Source: an uncultured Verrucomicrobiales bacterium
Lineage (GTDB): Bacteria; Verrucomicrobiota; Verrucomicrobiia; Verrucomicrobiales; Akkermansiaceae
Assembly (NCBI GenBank): GCA_949373085.1
Contig: CASICJ010000001.1
Coordinates: forward strand, 32,698-96,697
Direction of reading: 5' to 3'
DNA: 64,000 nt
The notes beneath the pieces were generated by a model. That model saw nothing but the letters and a program-made list of their open reading frames with translations, ran no database searches and was not told where the DNA came from. The translations under genes were made by a program, and so were the position numbers. Position 1 is the stretch's first letter; every line of letters starts with the position of its first letter. This document shows positions 38,122 through 47,552 of this stretch, piece after piece.

Positions 38122-39591
38122 TTAGCTCTTTTGGCCAGTCCCCGGCAGGAAGCGGTAATACGACTCGAGCATGAGGGTTGCGAGGCAGGTGCGGTAGTGT
38201 TCTGCGAAACCACCTCCGTTGAGGCCGTGACCTGCTTGAACTGACTTGTATGAACCATCTTTATTTTGGTTATTGAGGACTTGGTCTTTGAAGAGGTCGT
38301 TGTATCTTTCCCACTCCTTACCACCATTATTAATCATCACTTGGGCTGCGTAATAGTGGCCGTAAAGATCTGAGTGTTTGGTCTTCCAATCAAGTTTCAT
38401 GTTTTCATGCATGAACTTTACCGCCTTACGGGCTTGGCGGTTTGCGGAAGACTCCCAGATTTGAAAGCAAAGGGCACCGACAGCTGCAAGCGTGGTTCCA
38501 TCTTCGCGGATCGAAGGGCTAGAGTAGCCAAATGCTCCACTAGGAGCTTGCTTGGTCTCCATGTAGTCGAGGCCCTTTTTTACGCACTTCCTTAGGTTGG
38601 CGAAATCAAGACCCGTGTATTGGCAAGCCTTAAGAGCCTGAAGCTGCCATCCTACTATTGAAGTGTCGGTATGCCCACCCTCTTCGACGTAAGAGTAGGC
38701 CCAACCACCGTTTGAGTGCTGGCTATTGATGAGGAATTGACCAGAAGCCATAACGGCGTCTTCCAGCTGATTGATATTTTCCCCAAAGGACTTTACGCAA
38801 AGGGTGTAGGCTTCAGCTAGAGCGTAGACCGCAATCGCGTGCTCATAGCACCAGCTATTCGCCTTGAAATCATCAGCTAGCTTGCCGTTGTTCTTCATAG
38901 ATTTATCAACAAGAAAGGTAATGGCAGCGAGAACGGTATCGCCAAATTCTTCCGACCCTGCAGTTTCGCAGTGTCCAAGATAGGCAAGGAGAGCGAGTCC
39001 CGTCATGGACACAGATCGATTGGTCCATGAACCGTCCTTATTTTGTTTCTCTTTTAGCCACCGTAGTGAGGAGACAACAGCGTCTTCACATTTTTCAGTC
39101 CCACCGTTCGAAGTGAGGCGTTGGAGGCGGTCGGCCTTAGAACAGCGCTTTTTCATGGCAGTCGGGATGTTACCGAATCCACCACCGGCGCCGGATCCAT
39201 CTCCGTCACCCCAACCGTCACCGAAGTCATTTCCATCACCGAAGTCAGTGCTTGGCTCAGGAACGTCGATTTCCGGGATCGGGATAGCGGTGGGAGAAGA
39301 AGTATTGGCTGCGATGACCTTGGACATTGAAGCTGAAGGCGCAGCAGGTTTGCGCTCAATCTTTGTCTGAACTTTCTTTTGTTTGAGGTTTTCTTCGGAC
39401 TCGGGGGTGCCGTTATAGCTGACTAATTGCGGGATGTTCTTGGAAGGTAGGTTCATCGCGATGATCCAGAGGATCAGTCCTACGAGCACCATTAGCAAAA
39501 GAGCGATGATCAAGCTGGTGATGGTCGACATCCGTTGCTGGGCCGCAAGTCGGGCTTGGGCTTCTGGCGAAAGTTGCGCATGTAGGCTCAT
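38122..39591 (-). CDS. Membrane-anchored protein with prenyltransferase/squalene-cyclase-like repeats (paralogue A)
   Basis: 489 residues. One transmembrane helix near the N-terminus (about 25-48, SLIIALLLMVLVGLILWIIA) leads to a Lys/Pro/Ala linker of TonB-like composition. A Gly/Asp-rich stretch (DFGDGNDFGDGWGDGDG) and a Cys-containing hinge (KKRCSKADRLQRL) follow. The C-terminal half (about 175-480) holds alpha/alpha-barrel repeats, e.g. LRWLKEKQNKDGSW, FLINSQHSNGGWAYS, YMETKQAPSGAFGYS and NKDGSYK, typical of prenyltransferase/squalene oxidase repeats. There is no DxDD catalytic motif for terpene cyclisation, so a binding rather than catalytic role is likely. It is one of a tandem pair with 39831-41339. 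Confidence 0.75.
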   Translation of the reverse strand: MSLHAQLSPEAQARLAAQQRMSTITSLIIALLLMVLVGLILWIIAMNLPSKNIPQLVSYNGTPESEENLKQKKVQTKIERKPAAPSASMSKVIAANTSSPTAIPIPEIDVPEPSTDFGDGNDFGDGWGDGDGSGAGGGFGNIPTAMKKRCSKADRLQRLTSNGGTEKCEDAVVSSLRWLKEKQNKDGSWTNRSVSMTGLALLAYLGHCETAGSEEFGDTVLAAITFLVDKSMKNNGKLADDFKANSWCYEHAIAVYALAEAYTLCVKSFGENINQLEDAVMASGQFLINSQHSNGGWAYSYVEEGGHTDTSIVGWQLQALKACQYTGLDFANLRKCVKKGLDYMETKQAPSGAFGYSSPSIREDGTTLAAVGALCFQIWESSANRQARKAVKFMHENMKLDWKTKHSDLYGHYYAAQVMINNGGKEWERYNDLFKDQVLNNQNKDGSYKSVQAGHGLNGGGFAEHYRTCLATLMLESYYRFLPGTGQKS

Positions 39592-39778
39592 AGAGTTATA
39601 GCGAGAGACGAACTTTTAGTATCAGACTATTAAAGGATAGAAGCTGAAGTTTGGGCTGAGGAATAGAAGTAATATGCGATTTACATCGAGAACGTTTGAA
39701 CAAAGTAGTTTCTTAGAAAATACTGAAGAATGCTCCTGACATGTTATTAAGCCCCAAATTGTGCTTTTCGACAAAGAA

Positions 39779-39812
39779 AAAAGCTGTGCATCCGCAGATG
39801 CGCAGCTTTTAA
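39779..39812 (-). terminator. Intrinsic terminator of paralogue B
   Basis: A 13-bp stem (AAAGCTG, one G-T wobble, GCATC pairing with GATGC and CAGCTTT) closes a four-base loop. On the minus strand it follows the stop at 39831 and leads into a T-rich tail. Confidence 0.75.
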
Positions 39813-39830
39813 AAAATAAAGAGAGGAAAT

Positions 39831-41339
39831 CTAGTTGGTCTTTGCTCCGGTGGCAGGGAGGAAGCGGTAATAGGACTCAAGCATTAAAGTCGCGAGGCAA
39901 GCACGGTAGTGACGACCGTAACCTCCGTCTCCGGAAAACGATCCCGCTACCGCGTTGATTTTGTTTCCTCCACCAACAACCTTATAATAACCGTCTTTGT
40001 GCTGGTTATTGAGAACCTGATCGCGAAAAAGCTTGTTATAGCGCTCCCACTCAGGTCCGCCATTGTTAATCATACACTGAACAGCATAGTAATGACCGTA
40101 GAGGTCGGAGTCTGCAGTATTCCAATCAAACTTCATTTCCTTGTCCATGAATCGGACGGCCTTGCGGGCAACCTTACTAGCGGAAGATTTCCAAATCTGG
40201 AAACAAAGAGCGCCAACAGCAGCAAGAGTGGTTCCGTCTGATCCGCCGTGGACGTTTGGGCCAGAGTATCCAATCGCTCCACTTGCTAGTTGGCATCGTT
40301 CAACGTAATCGAGTCCTTTTTTGTAGCAGCGTGTCAGATTGGCAAAATCAAGACCGGTGTATTTGCAGGCCTTAAGGGCTTGGAGATGCCAGCCGACGAT
40401 GGAAACATCACCACCTCTGGGGCTATCCTCACTGTAAGCATAGTCCCAGCCCCCACCTTGGTGTTGGCTGTTGATTAGAAATTGCCCGGAAGCCATGACG
40501 GCATCTTCTAGCTGGTTAATATTTTCTCCGAAAGATTTGATACAGAGGGTGTAAGCTTCAGCTAAAGCATAAACGGCAATTGAGTGTTCATAGCACCAGT
40601 GATTATCTTTGAAGTCGCTTGCAAGCTTACCGTTATTCTTCATCGCCTTGTCAACGAGGAAGGTAATAGCGGCGAGGACTGTTTCGCCAAACTCTTCTGA
40701 TCCCGCAGTCTCGCAATGCCCCAAAAAGGTTAGGAGCCCAAGACCGGTCATGCCAATTTGCTTTTGGCCACACCATGAACCGTCTTCGTTTTGCTCTTCT
40801 TTCAGCCAGCGCAGAGTCGCAACAACAGCGTCCTCGCACTCTTCGGTCCCGCCGCTCGAAGTCAAACGCTGAAGACGGTCGGCTTTGGAACAACGTTTCT
40901 TCATGGCAGTCGGGATATTGCCGAATCCACCACCGGCACCTGATCCATCTCCATCGCCCCAGCCGTCGCCAAAGTCATTTCCATCACCAAAGTCAGTGCT
41001 GGGATCAGGGACGTCAATTTCTGGGACTGGAATGGCAGTGGGAGATGCTGTGTTGGCTGCGATCACCTTGGACATTGATGCTGAAGGTGCAGCAGGTTTT
41101 CTCTCAATTTGCGTCTGAACCTTCTTTTGTTTGAGATTTTCTTCGGATTCTGGAGTTCCGTTATAACTAACCAATTGCGGAATATTTTTAGCAGGAAGAT
41201 TCATTGCTATAATCCAAAGAATCAATCCAACGAGGACCATTAACAAGAGAGCGATGATCAAGCTAGTGATGGTCGACATCCGCTGTTGGGACAAAAGTCG
41301 TGCTTGGGCTTCCGGCGAAAGTTGTGCGTGTAAGCTCAT
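39831..41339 (-). CDS. Membrane-anchored protein with prenyltransferase/squalene-cyclase-like repeats (paralogue B)
   Basis: 502 residues with the same layout as paralogue A: N-terminal transmembrane helix, Lys/Pro linker, Gly/Asp-rich stretch, Cys hinge and alpha/alpha-barrel repeats (LRWLKEEQNEDGSW, FLINSQHQGGGWDYA, YVERCQLASGAIGYS, NQHKDGYYK). It differs from A mainly in the C-terminal third, where it has an extra segment (KINAVAGSFSGDGG). No cyclase DxDD motif is present. The 330-bp region upstream (41340-41669) would hold the promoter. The shared N-terminal module suggests both proteins meet the same membrane partner. Confidence 0.75.
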   Translation of the reverse strand: MSLHAQLSPEAQARLLSQQRMSTITSLIIALLLMVLVGLILWIIAMNLPAKNIPQLVSYNGTPESEENLKQKKVQTQIERKPAAPSASMSKVIAANTASPTAIPVPEIDVPDPSTDFGDGNDFGDGWGDGDGSGAGGGFGNIPTAMKKRCSKADRLQRLTSSGGTEECEDAVVATLRWLKEEQNEDGSWCGQKQIGMTGLGLLTFLGHCETAGSEEFGETVLAAITFLVDKAMKNNGKLASDFKDNHWCYEHSIAVYALAEAYTLCIKSFGENINQLEDAVMASGQFLINSQHQGGGWDYAYSEDSPRGGDVSIVGWHLQALKACKYTGLDFANLTRCYKKGLDYVERCQLASGAIGYSGPNVHGGSDGTTLAAVGALCFQIWKSSASKVARKAVRFMDKEMKFDWNTADSDLYGHYYAVQCMINNGGPEWERYNKLFRDQVLNNQHKDGYYKVVGGGNKINAVAGSFSGDGGYGRHYRACLATLMLESYYRFLPATGAKTN

Positions 41340-41669
41340 GATGGGATTAGGAGAGAGGGCTAAGCCTAATGTAGGTTGAAAATAACTATCTAAACGTAGT
41401 TTGGCCAGCGAAGAGATCCAATGAATTTCTAGGGGTTGAACGGATTACGTCAAAAAAATTAGGAAAAATTTGAGAAATAGATTTTTTTTTTTGCGGGACA
41501 GGCTGTTCATAGGAGATTGTAAAGTAACACTTAGATCATGCCTTTCGCGGGAAAGGACACTTGATCCTTTTTGAATTTGACTGTTTGTGACAGTACAAAT
41601 AAACGGACTCCATTTTGCTTTCCGGAGTTAGGAATCATCAATATCTCGTCCCTAGTGAAGCAGATTGAA
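41340..41669. other. 330-bp intergenic region
   Basis: This A/T-rich stretch has a T10 run near 41484 and no convincing reading frame. A hairpin at 41606-41629 (ACTCC/GGAGT plus a G-T pair), followed on the minus strand by GTTTATTTG, could be a weak terminator for sixA. The part near 41340 should hold the promoter of paralogue B. Nothing else was recognised. Confidence 0.4.
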
Positions 41670-42131
41670 CTACTTCAGCAATTTACATGGAATACTAAAA
41701 TTGAGGATTGGGTGGCGTCCCAGTTCGAGCGAAATGATTGAGGCTTTTTTGACGCGAATTGAATAAGTCTCTGCGCCAAGAATGTGCTCGACTAGAGCTG
41801 AGAAATCGGGCTCATGGCCAACCATGGCAACCCGATTGAATTTCTGATAGGCCTTGAGCTCCTGAAGAGCAACTTCTGGTTCCATCCCGCAAGCGAGCCA
41901 TGGTTCGATTACAGGTTTTGGACAACCTTCTTCGGCTAGAACTTTAGCAGTTTCTTTTGCTCGTATGACGGGACTTGATAGCACGATATCGGGAGTGAGC
42001 TCGTGTTTCTTAAGAAACTTTCCAACGCGCTGCGATTGTTCGTGGCCTTTTTCGACAAGATTCCGGACGAAGTCACCACCAGCTAGCCTATGAGCAGCTG
42101 CGGTGGCATGACGAATCAAGAGGAGTGTCAT
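41670..42131 (-). CDS. sixA: Phosphohistidine phosphatase, SixA type
   Basis: A 153-residue histidine phosphatase. The catalytic RHG-type motif is near the N-terminus as LLLIRHATAAA (RHA), with the second arginine in LSSPVIRAKETAKVL and the late histidine in VAMVGHEPDFSALV. SixA proteins remove phosphate from phosphohistidine on phosphotransfer proteins. Length and motifs match SixA. It follows fabG by only 4 bp and belongs to the bioF-fabG-sixA unit. Confidence 0.85.
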   Translation of the reverse strand: MTLLLIRHATAAAHRLAGGDFVRNLVEKGHEQSQRVGKFLKKHELTPDIVLSSPVIRAKETAKVLAEEGCPKPVIEPWLACGMEPEVALQELKAYQKFNRVAMVGHEPDFSALVEHILGAETYSIRVKKASIISLELGRHPILNFSIPCKLLK

Positions 42132-42135
42132 TTAT

Positions 42136-42882
42136 TTACATGGTCATGCCGCCGTCGACGGCGAGCACTTGGCCTGTGATGTATCGGGCCTCTTGTCCGG
42201 CGAGGAAAAGTGAGGCATTGGCAATATCGTCAACTTGGCCGAAATCAGCGAGGGGGACCTTTGCGATGATACCTTGTTTAAGGTCGTCAGAAAGTTCGGC
42301 GGTCATATCAGTGGTAATAAAGCCTGGAGCAATGGCGTTACATGTGACTTTGCGCCCAGCAAGTTCGCGAGCCACTGATTTAGTGAAGCCGATCAGTCCC
42401 GCTTTTGAAGCTGCGTAGTTGGCTTGGCCGGCGTTTCCAATCAGTCCGATCACGGAGCTGATGTTAATAATGCGGGGATCGGTGCCTTTCATGAGCGAGC
42501 GTTGCAGAGCCTTAACAAGGTTGAAAGCTCCCTTAAGGTTGGTGTCGAGAACGGCGTCCCAATCCTCAGATTTCATTCGCATAATTAATCCATCGCGCGT
42601 TACGCCAGCATTGTTGATGAGAATATCGATTCCCCCAAGGTCCTCGACAATAGTTTTTCCGGTCTCTTGTACGGAGTCAAAATCGGCGACGTCTAATGCG
42701 TAAAAGTGGGTTGAATTGGGATGAGCTGCGTTAATCTCCTTTGCTGCGGCTCCACAGCTCGTGGGGTTACGGGAAATGATGGCGAGCTTCGCTCCCTCGC
42801 GGGCGAAAGCGTGAGCAATAGCGAGGCCGATGCCGCGACCTGCTCCTGTGATCACAACTCGTTTTCCTGAAAACTTGGACAT
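42136..42882 (-). CDS. fabG: 3-oxoacyl-ACP reductase
   Basis: A 248-residue short-chain dehydrogenase that reduces 3-oxoacyl-ACP with NADPH in fatty acid synthesis. The cofactor motif is GAGRGIGLAIAHAF, with NNAGVTRDGLIMRMKSEDW next. The catalytic Ser is in INISSVIGLIGN, and Tyr and Lys are in YAASKAGLIGF. The ending GQVLAVDGGMTM is typical of FabG. It lies 20 bp downstream of bioF on the same strand. Other SDRs share the fold, but the MRMK motif and length favour FabG. Confidence 0.9.
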   Translation of the reverse strand: MSKFSGKRVVITGAGRGIGLAIAHAFAREGAKLAIISRNPTSCGAAAKEINAAHPNSTHFYALDVADFDSVQETGKTIVEDLGGIDILINNAGVTRDGLIMRMKSEDWDAVLDTNLKGAFNLVKALQRSLMKGTDPRIINISSVIGLIGNAGQANYAASKAGLIGFTKSVARELAGRKVTCNAIAPGFITTDMTAELSDDLKQGIIAKVPLADFGQVDDIANASLFLAGQEARYITGQVLAVDGGMTM

Positions 42883-42902
42883 GAGGAGAGTTTGTAGTGT
42901 TT

Positions 42903-44012
42903 TTAGAGCAAGGCCAAGGCCTCTTTAAGATCGTTAAGGTTTTCCGTGCTGTGAGCAGCACTTAGGGTGATGCGAAGTCGAGCCGTTCCTCGTGGGATGG
43001 TTGGGTATCGGATCGCTGGAACCAAAAACCCACTTTTATGGAGAGAATCCGAGGCCGCAAGCGCGGATCTGTTTTCACCAATAATCTTAGGAATGATAGG
43101 CGTAGGGGAGGCGAAAGAGTCCGAGTAAGTCTTGAGGCGACTGCGTCTCTCGATTCCTTCTGGTGAATTCAAAAGGTTAAGAGCTGCAAGGCTTGCAGCG
43201 GCTTGTGAGGGTGGTGGCGCTGTCGAGTAAACTAAGGAACGGGCTTTATTGATGAAAAGATCAATCCATGGCCTTGATGCTGCGAGATAGCCGCCGGCCG
43301 AGCCTAGAGATTTCCCGAGGGTGCCCATCTGAAAATCAATTTGATCCTGAAGGTTCAACTTCTCTGCGAGTCCTTGTCCGGTTTGGCCGAGTACTCCGAT
43401 GGCATGGGCTTCGTCCAAAAAGAGGAGGGCGCCGTTCTTTTCCTTAAGTTTCACGATTTCGGAAAGAGGGCAAAGGTCGCCATCCATCGAGAATACGGAT
43501 TCGGTTACAATTAAAGTACGGCCGCTACTAGAAGTGAGGAGTTTTTCTAGCTTATTGAGATCGTTGTGCGGGAAGATACGAAGGGTTGCTCCAGAGAGTT
43601 TAGCGGCGTCGATGAGACAGGCATGGGCAAGTTTGTCTAGAATGACAGTGTCGCTCTTACCTATGATTGCCGGGATTATTCCCATCGCGGTGGTAAAGCC
43701 ATTGGCGAAAGTGAGCGCTGCTTCGGTCTTTTTGAGAGTCGCTATTTTTTCTTCAAGTTGGTGGAAGATATCAAGAGATCCGCAAATGAGTCGAGATGCT
43801 GTGCTGCCAGCGCCGTAATCTTGCAAGGCTTTCGTGGCTGCTTCAATAAGAGTCGGATGTTGGGCAAACCCGAGATAATCATTCGATGAAAAGTTAATGA
43901 GTTTTCGTCCTTGTAGTTCGACTGTTGGAAGATTCGGATTGCTGATTGAGCGCAGCCCGCGAAGAAGCCCCCTTTGTTCGAGGTCTGTTAGTTCGTCTTC
44001 GGGTTTTCTCAT
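42903..44012 (-). CDS. bioF: 8-amino-7-oxononanoate synthase (biotin synthesis) or close alpha-oxoamine synthase
   Basis: A PLP enzyme of 369 residues that condenses pimeloyl thioester with L-alanine in biotin synthesis. Motifs: NFSSNDYLGFAQHPTLIEAA, GAGSTASRLICGSLDIFHQL, LFLDEAHAIGVLGQTGQG and the PLP lysine in MGTLGKSLGSAGGYLAASR. Length fits BioF. Relatives (KBL, SPT, HemA) are very similar, so substrate is inferred. No other bio gene is in the window. The coupling to fabG could reflect supply of the pimeloyl chain by fatty acid synthesis. Confidence 0.8.
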   Translation of the reverse strand: MRKPEDELTDLEQRGLLRGLRSISNPNLPTVELQGRKLINFSSNDYLGFAQHPTLIEAATKALQDYGAGSTASRLICGSLDIFHQLEEKIATLKKTEAALTFANGFTTAMGIIPAIIGKSDTVILDKLAHACLIDAAKLSGATLRIFPHNDLNKLEKLLTSSSGRTLIVTESVFSMDGDLCPLSEIVKLKEKNGALLFLDEAHAIGVLGQTGQGLAEKLNLQDQIDFQMGTLGKSLGSAGGYLAASRPWIDLFINKARSLVYSTAPPPSQAAASLAALNLLNSPEGIERRSRLKTYSDSFASPTPIIPKIIGENRSALAASDSLHKSGFLVPAIRYPTIPRGTARLRITLSAAHSTENLNDLKEALALL

Positions 44013-44027
44013 CTTGTTCGTTAAAAA

Positions 44028-44057
44028 AGGCGCTCCAACATTTCTGCGGAAGCGCCT
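44028..44057 (-). terminator. Intrinsic terminator between secA and bioF
   Basis: On the minus strand AGGCGCTTCC pairs with GGAGCGCCT with one bulged base, followed by six T (44022-44027). It lies 30 bp after the secA stop and just before the bioF start, separating the two transcripts. Confidence 0.75.
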
Positions 44058-44087
44058 CTTAAATGAAAGATTTTAATTCGTGCGGAT

Positions 44088-47000
44088 TTACTCGGTGATT
44101 CGACCGCAGCACTGCTTGTATTTTTTGCCTGATCCGCAGCTGCAAGGCTCATTGCGTCCGACCTTGGCGATCGGGCGGCGTTTCGGAAGGTTTAGTTTGA
44201 GACCGCTTTCATCGGAACCGCTTCCGGTTTCGGGAACGACACTGGATGAACCAGAGACTGACATGTTATTTTCATTTCCGCCCGAAGTCTGCTGAGGTGC
44301 ATCGGCAAGGACCGGGTCAATTTCACGGATCGTGGTGAAGCGGAAGAGGTTGTGAACGGCTCCCTCATCGATCGTATCCATGAGTGCGGTGAAGAGCTTA
44401 TAAGCCTCCATTTTATATTCCACGAGAGGATCTTTTTGACCTTGCGCCCGAAGTTGAACGCCTTCCCGGAGTGAGTCCATCGCGTAAAGATGTTCCTGCC
44501 ATTTTTGATCAATTGCATTGAGCATAATATGGCGTTCGAGAGAATCGAGGTGTTCAGAGTCTTCCATCTCGATCTTGCGCCCGTAGGCAGCGTGAATTCG
44601 GTCGAGAAGTAATTTTGAGTTACCTTCAACATCGCGGGTTTCAAACTTTGCTTCGTCGATGGAAAGGTGAAGCGGAAAGGTTTTATTTACCCAATTCAGG
44701 AGTTCTATGAAGTCAGGCTGACCTTCATCACGCTCTTCCATGTAGTAACTCACCTGGGCGGGAATGATACGGTCAAGAAGCTCCATAATGAGTTCCCGTG
44801 GATCTTCTGATTTGAGAACTTCGTTACGATAGCCATAAACGACTTCCCGCTGACGATTCATTACGTCATCGAAGTCGAGAACGTATTTTCGTCGGCGATA
44901 GTACATTTGCTCGACCCGTTTTTGAGCTGTTTCAACCGATCTGTTGAGCCATTTGTGTTCGAGAGCTTCTCCATCTTCCATGCCGAATCGCTCCATCATG
45001 CTGGTCATGCGATCAGCGGCAGCGAAGTTGCGCATCAGATCATCCTCAAAAGAGATGAAGAATTGTGAAGACCCTGGGTCGCCCTGACGCGAACATCGTC
45101 CACGAAGTTGTCGGTCAGTCCGGCGGGATTGGTGGCGCTCGGTGCCGATGACAAAGAGTCCTCCCGCTTCTTTTACGTCTTGGCCAAGTTTAATATCGGT
45201 TCCGCGTCCAGCCATGTTGGTTGAGACGGTGACGGAACCAAGCTGACCGGCAGCTTTGATGATTTCGGCTTCCTGAAGGTGATACTTAGCGTTGAGAACT
45301 TTATGTTTAATCTTTGAACGCTGAAGCATACGCGAGAGCGTTTCGGATGCTTCCACCGAAGCGGTTCCAACAAGGACGGGTTGACCTAACTCATGGCATT
45401 GCTGGATTTTTGCAACAACTGCGTTAAATTTTTCTCGTCGGGTCTTGAAGACTTGGTCGTTGTGATCCTTCCGCTGGTTCGGCTTGTGATTGGGAATGGG
45501 GAGCACGTCGAGTCTGTAGATATCTTGGAATTCAGCAGCTTCGGTTTCAGCGGTTCCAGTCATTCCTCCGAGTTTTTCGTAAAGGCGAAAATAGTTTTGG
45601 ATCGTAATCGTAGCGTAGGTCTGGGTTTCGCGCTCGATTTCCACGCTTTCTTTTGCCTCGACTGCTTGGTGAAGCCCGTCAGACCAACGGCGTCCGGTCA
45701 TTTCGCGTCCGGTATTTTCGTCGACAATGACTACCTTGCCTTCCTTGACAACATACTCGTTGTCTTTCTCATACAAACAATAAGCTTTCAGGAGTTGCGA
45801 AATGGCGTGAACTCGTGTGCCCTGAGCATCCATTTTGGTCTGGATTCTGTCCTTTTCGGCGAGGCGTTGTTCATCGTCCAGATCGGGGTTGGCATCGACA
45901 TTGGCGAAGTCAGAGGCAAGGTCAGGTATGACGAAAGCTTCGGGATCTTCAGGCGAAAGGAACTCACGGCCCATTTCCATGAGATCGGCATCATGTCCTT
46001 TCTCATCAATAGTAAAGTAGAGATCCTCTTTAATCGCAAATAGCTCCTTCTTTTGGGCGTCCTGATAAAATGAAAGTTCAGTCTTTTCAATGAGGCGGCG
46101 CGTGTCTGGATCTTCCATGCAGCGCATGAACTGGCGGTTGCGTGGTTGACCGAGCTTCAGCTTAAAGAGTGCGCGTCCAGCGACCTCATCGTCGCCTTCC
46201 TCGATGGCCTTATTGGCCTCGGTAGCAAGCTCGTTGCAAAGGTGGTTTTGCTTTTTCACCAACTGCTCGATCACGCTGCGGTAGCGTTTATATTCCTCAG
46301 TGTTGGAAATAACAGCGGGGCCTGAGATGATGAGAGGAGTCCGGGCTTCATCGATGAGAATTGAATCGACCTCGTCAACAATCGCGAAGTAGTGATCGCG
46401 CTGAACTTGATCATCGGTCGAGCCAGCCATGCCGTTATCGCGAAGATAATCAAATCCAAATTCGGCATTCGTTCCATAAGTGATGTCGCAATAATATTGT
46501 TCACGGCGGATACCGGGAAATTGTTGGTTTTGAATACATCCAACGGTCAGACCGAGGTATTTGAAGAGAGCACCCATCCATTCAGAGTCACGACGAGCAA
46601 GGTAATCGTTGACAGTTACGAGATGGACTCCAAGTCCGGTAAGGGCGTTTAGGAAGACGGGAAGGGTTCCAACCAATGTTTTACCTTCACCGGTTTGCAT
46701 TTCAGCAATCTTTCCTTGATGAAGCGAGATGCCTCCTACGAGTTGGACATCAAAATGAACCATGTCCCAAGGGAGCATATTATCGACCACTTCGATCTCA
46801 GTTCCACAGAGACGACGGGCTCCATTTTTCACAGTGGCATAGGCTTCAGGAAGGATCTTATCGAGGTAGCTATCACGAAGAGCCGGAAATTGTTCGTCGA
46901 TTTCGTTGAAAGCGTTCTTAGCTTCATTGATTTCTTCGCGAGTCCTGATTCTGTAGGGAAGGTTGGGGAATTCGTCGCGAAGGGCGTCGAATCTTTCTTG

Positions 47001-47249
47001 AACACTAGTCGCGGCGACCGAGATCGCTTCGTTGTCCATGGTTTCTAGCTGTCTTTTGGTGGGTAGCTGTAGCGGGAGGTAGCGGTGGAGATGCTTCTGC
47101 CAATCCTTAACTCGGGCGAGTAATTGCTCTTCGGATTCCGTTTGATAGGCCTCCTCAAGTTCATTGATTCGTTCCACCAAGGGCTGCATGCGCTTGAGTT
47201 CACGCTGGTTTTTAGAGCCAACGATTTTCTGGAGAGTCCACTTGATCAT
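44088..47249 (-). CDS. secA: Preprotein translocase ATPase SecA
   Basis: SecA drives protein export through SecYEG. The 1,053-residue protein has Walker A MQTGEGKT (about 187), a DEAD-like box in AIVDEVDSILIDEARTPLI, the helicase C domain with STNMAGRGTDIKLG and QLRGRCSRQGDPGSSQFF, and a C-terminal zinc site (CSCGSGKKYKQCC). It is longer than E. coli SecA (about 900) mainly because of extra sequence in the nucleotide-binding/variable region around residues 330-500. Long SecA forms occur in Bacteroidetes and Verrucomicrobiota. Confidence 0.97.
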   Translation of the reverse strand: MIKWTLQKIVGSKNQRELKRMQPLVERINELEEAYQTESEEQLLARVKDWQKHLHRYLPLQLPTKRQLETMDNEAISVAATSVQERFDALRDEFPNLPYRIRTREEINEAKNAFNEIDEQFPALRDSYLDKILPEAYATVKNGARRLCGTEIEVVDNMLPWDMVHFDVQLVGGISLHQGKIAEMQTGEGKTLVGTLPVFLNALTGLGVHLVTVNDYLARRDSEWMGALFKYLGLTVGCIQNQQFPGIRREQYYCDITYGTNAEFGFDYLRDNGMAGSTDDQVQRDHYFAIVDEVDSILIDEARTPLIISGPAVISNTEEYKRYRSVIEQLVKKQNHLCNELATEANKAIEEGDDEVAGRALFKLKLGQPRNRQFMRCMEDPDTRRLIEKTELSFYQDAQKKELFAIKEDLYFTIDEKGHDADLMEMGREFLSPEDPEAFVIPDLASDFANVDANPDLDDEQRLAEKDRIQTKMDAQGTRVHAISQLLKAYCLYEKDNEYVVKEGKVVIVDENTGREMTGRRWSDGLHQAVEAKESVEIERETQTYATITIQNYFRLYEKLGGMTGTAETEAAEFQDIYRLDVLPIPNHKPNQRKDHNDQVFKTRREKFNAVVAKIQQCHELGQPVLVGTASVEASETLSRMLQRSKIKHKVLNAKYHLQEAEIIKAAGQLGSVTVSTNMAGRGTDIKLGQDVKEAGGLFVIGTERHQSRRTDRQLRGRCSRQGDPGSSQFFISFEDDLMRNFAAADRMTSMMERFGMEDGEALEHKWLNRSVETAQKRVEQMYYRRRKYVLDFDDVMNRQREVVYGYRNEVLKSEDPRELIMELLDRIIPAQVSYYMEERDEGQPDFIELLNWVNKTFPLHLSIDEAKFETRDVEGNSKLLLDRIHAAYGRKIEMEDSEHLDSLERHIMLNAIDQKWQEHLYAMDSLREGVQLRAQGQKDPLVEYKMEAYKLFTALMDTIDEGAVHNLFRFTTIREIDPVLADAPQQTSGGNENNMSVSGSSSVVPETGSGSDESGLKLNLPKRRPIAKVGRNEPCSCGSGKKYKQCCGRITE

Positions 47250-47552
47250 GAAATTTTGCCCGCTTTTTATTACCGGGAGAGCTCAAATATACCGTTCGCG
47301 CGTGAGAAGCAAGGGGGGCTTTTCGGGAAAATAGCGAGATTTTCAGGGAGTGGCATGATGAGAGTGTTGATTCGGAATCCAAGGGGCTTTGAGAAATTAA
47401 CGAGATTTTAGAGTGAGCCGATGCTAACCCGTTAAATAACCAACGTCCTTCATTGCTGTCACGATGGACAGTTTCAGACTACTCTCACCTAATTTGAAGT
47501 AGAGGTTGTAATACTAAATGAGCTTTCTATCTACTCGTCTATAGATCGTTTA

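Larger units (their letters stand above)
38122..41339 (-). repeat. Tandem duplication of the prenyltransferase-fold gene
   Basis: Two units, 38122-39591 and 39831-41339, lie head to tail on the same strand with 239 bp between. Their first about 190 residues differ at only a dozen or so positions, with long identical stretches, while the C-terminal halves have more changes. Many synonymous codon changes are present, so the duplication is not recent, and the N-terminal half seems constrained. Confidence 0.85.

Noticed and set aside
45393..46043. 216-codon plus-strand frame inside secA
   Set aside because: It lies antisense to strongly conserved SecA motifs and shows no independent similarity.
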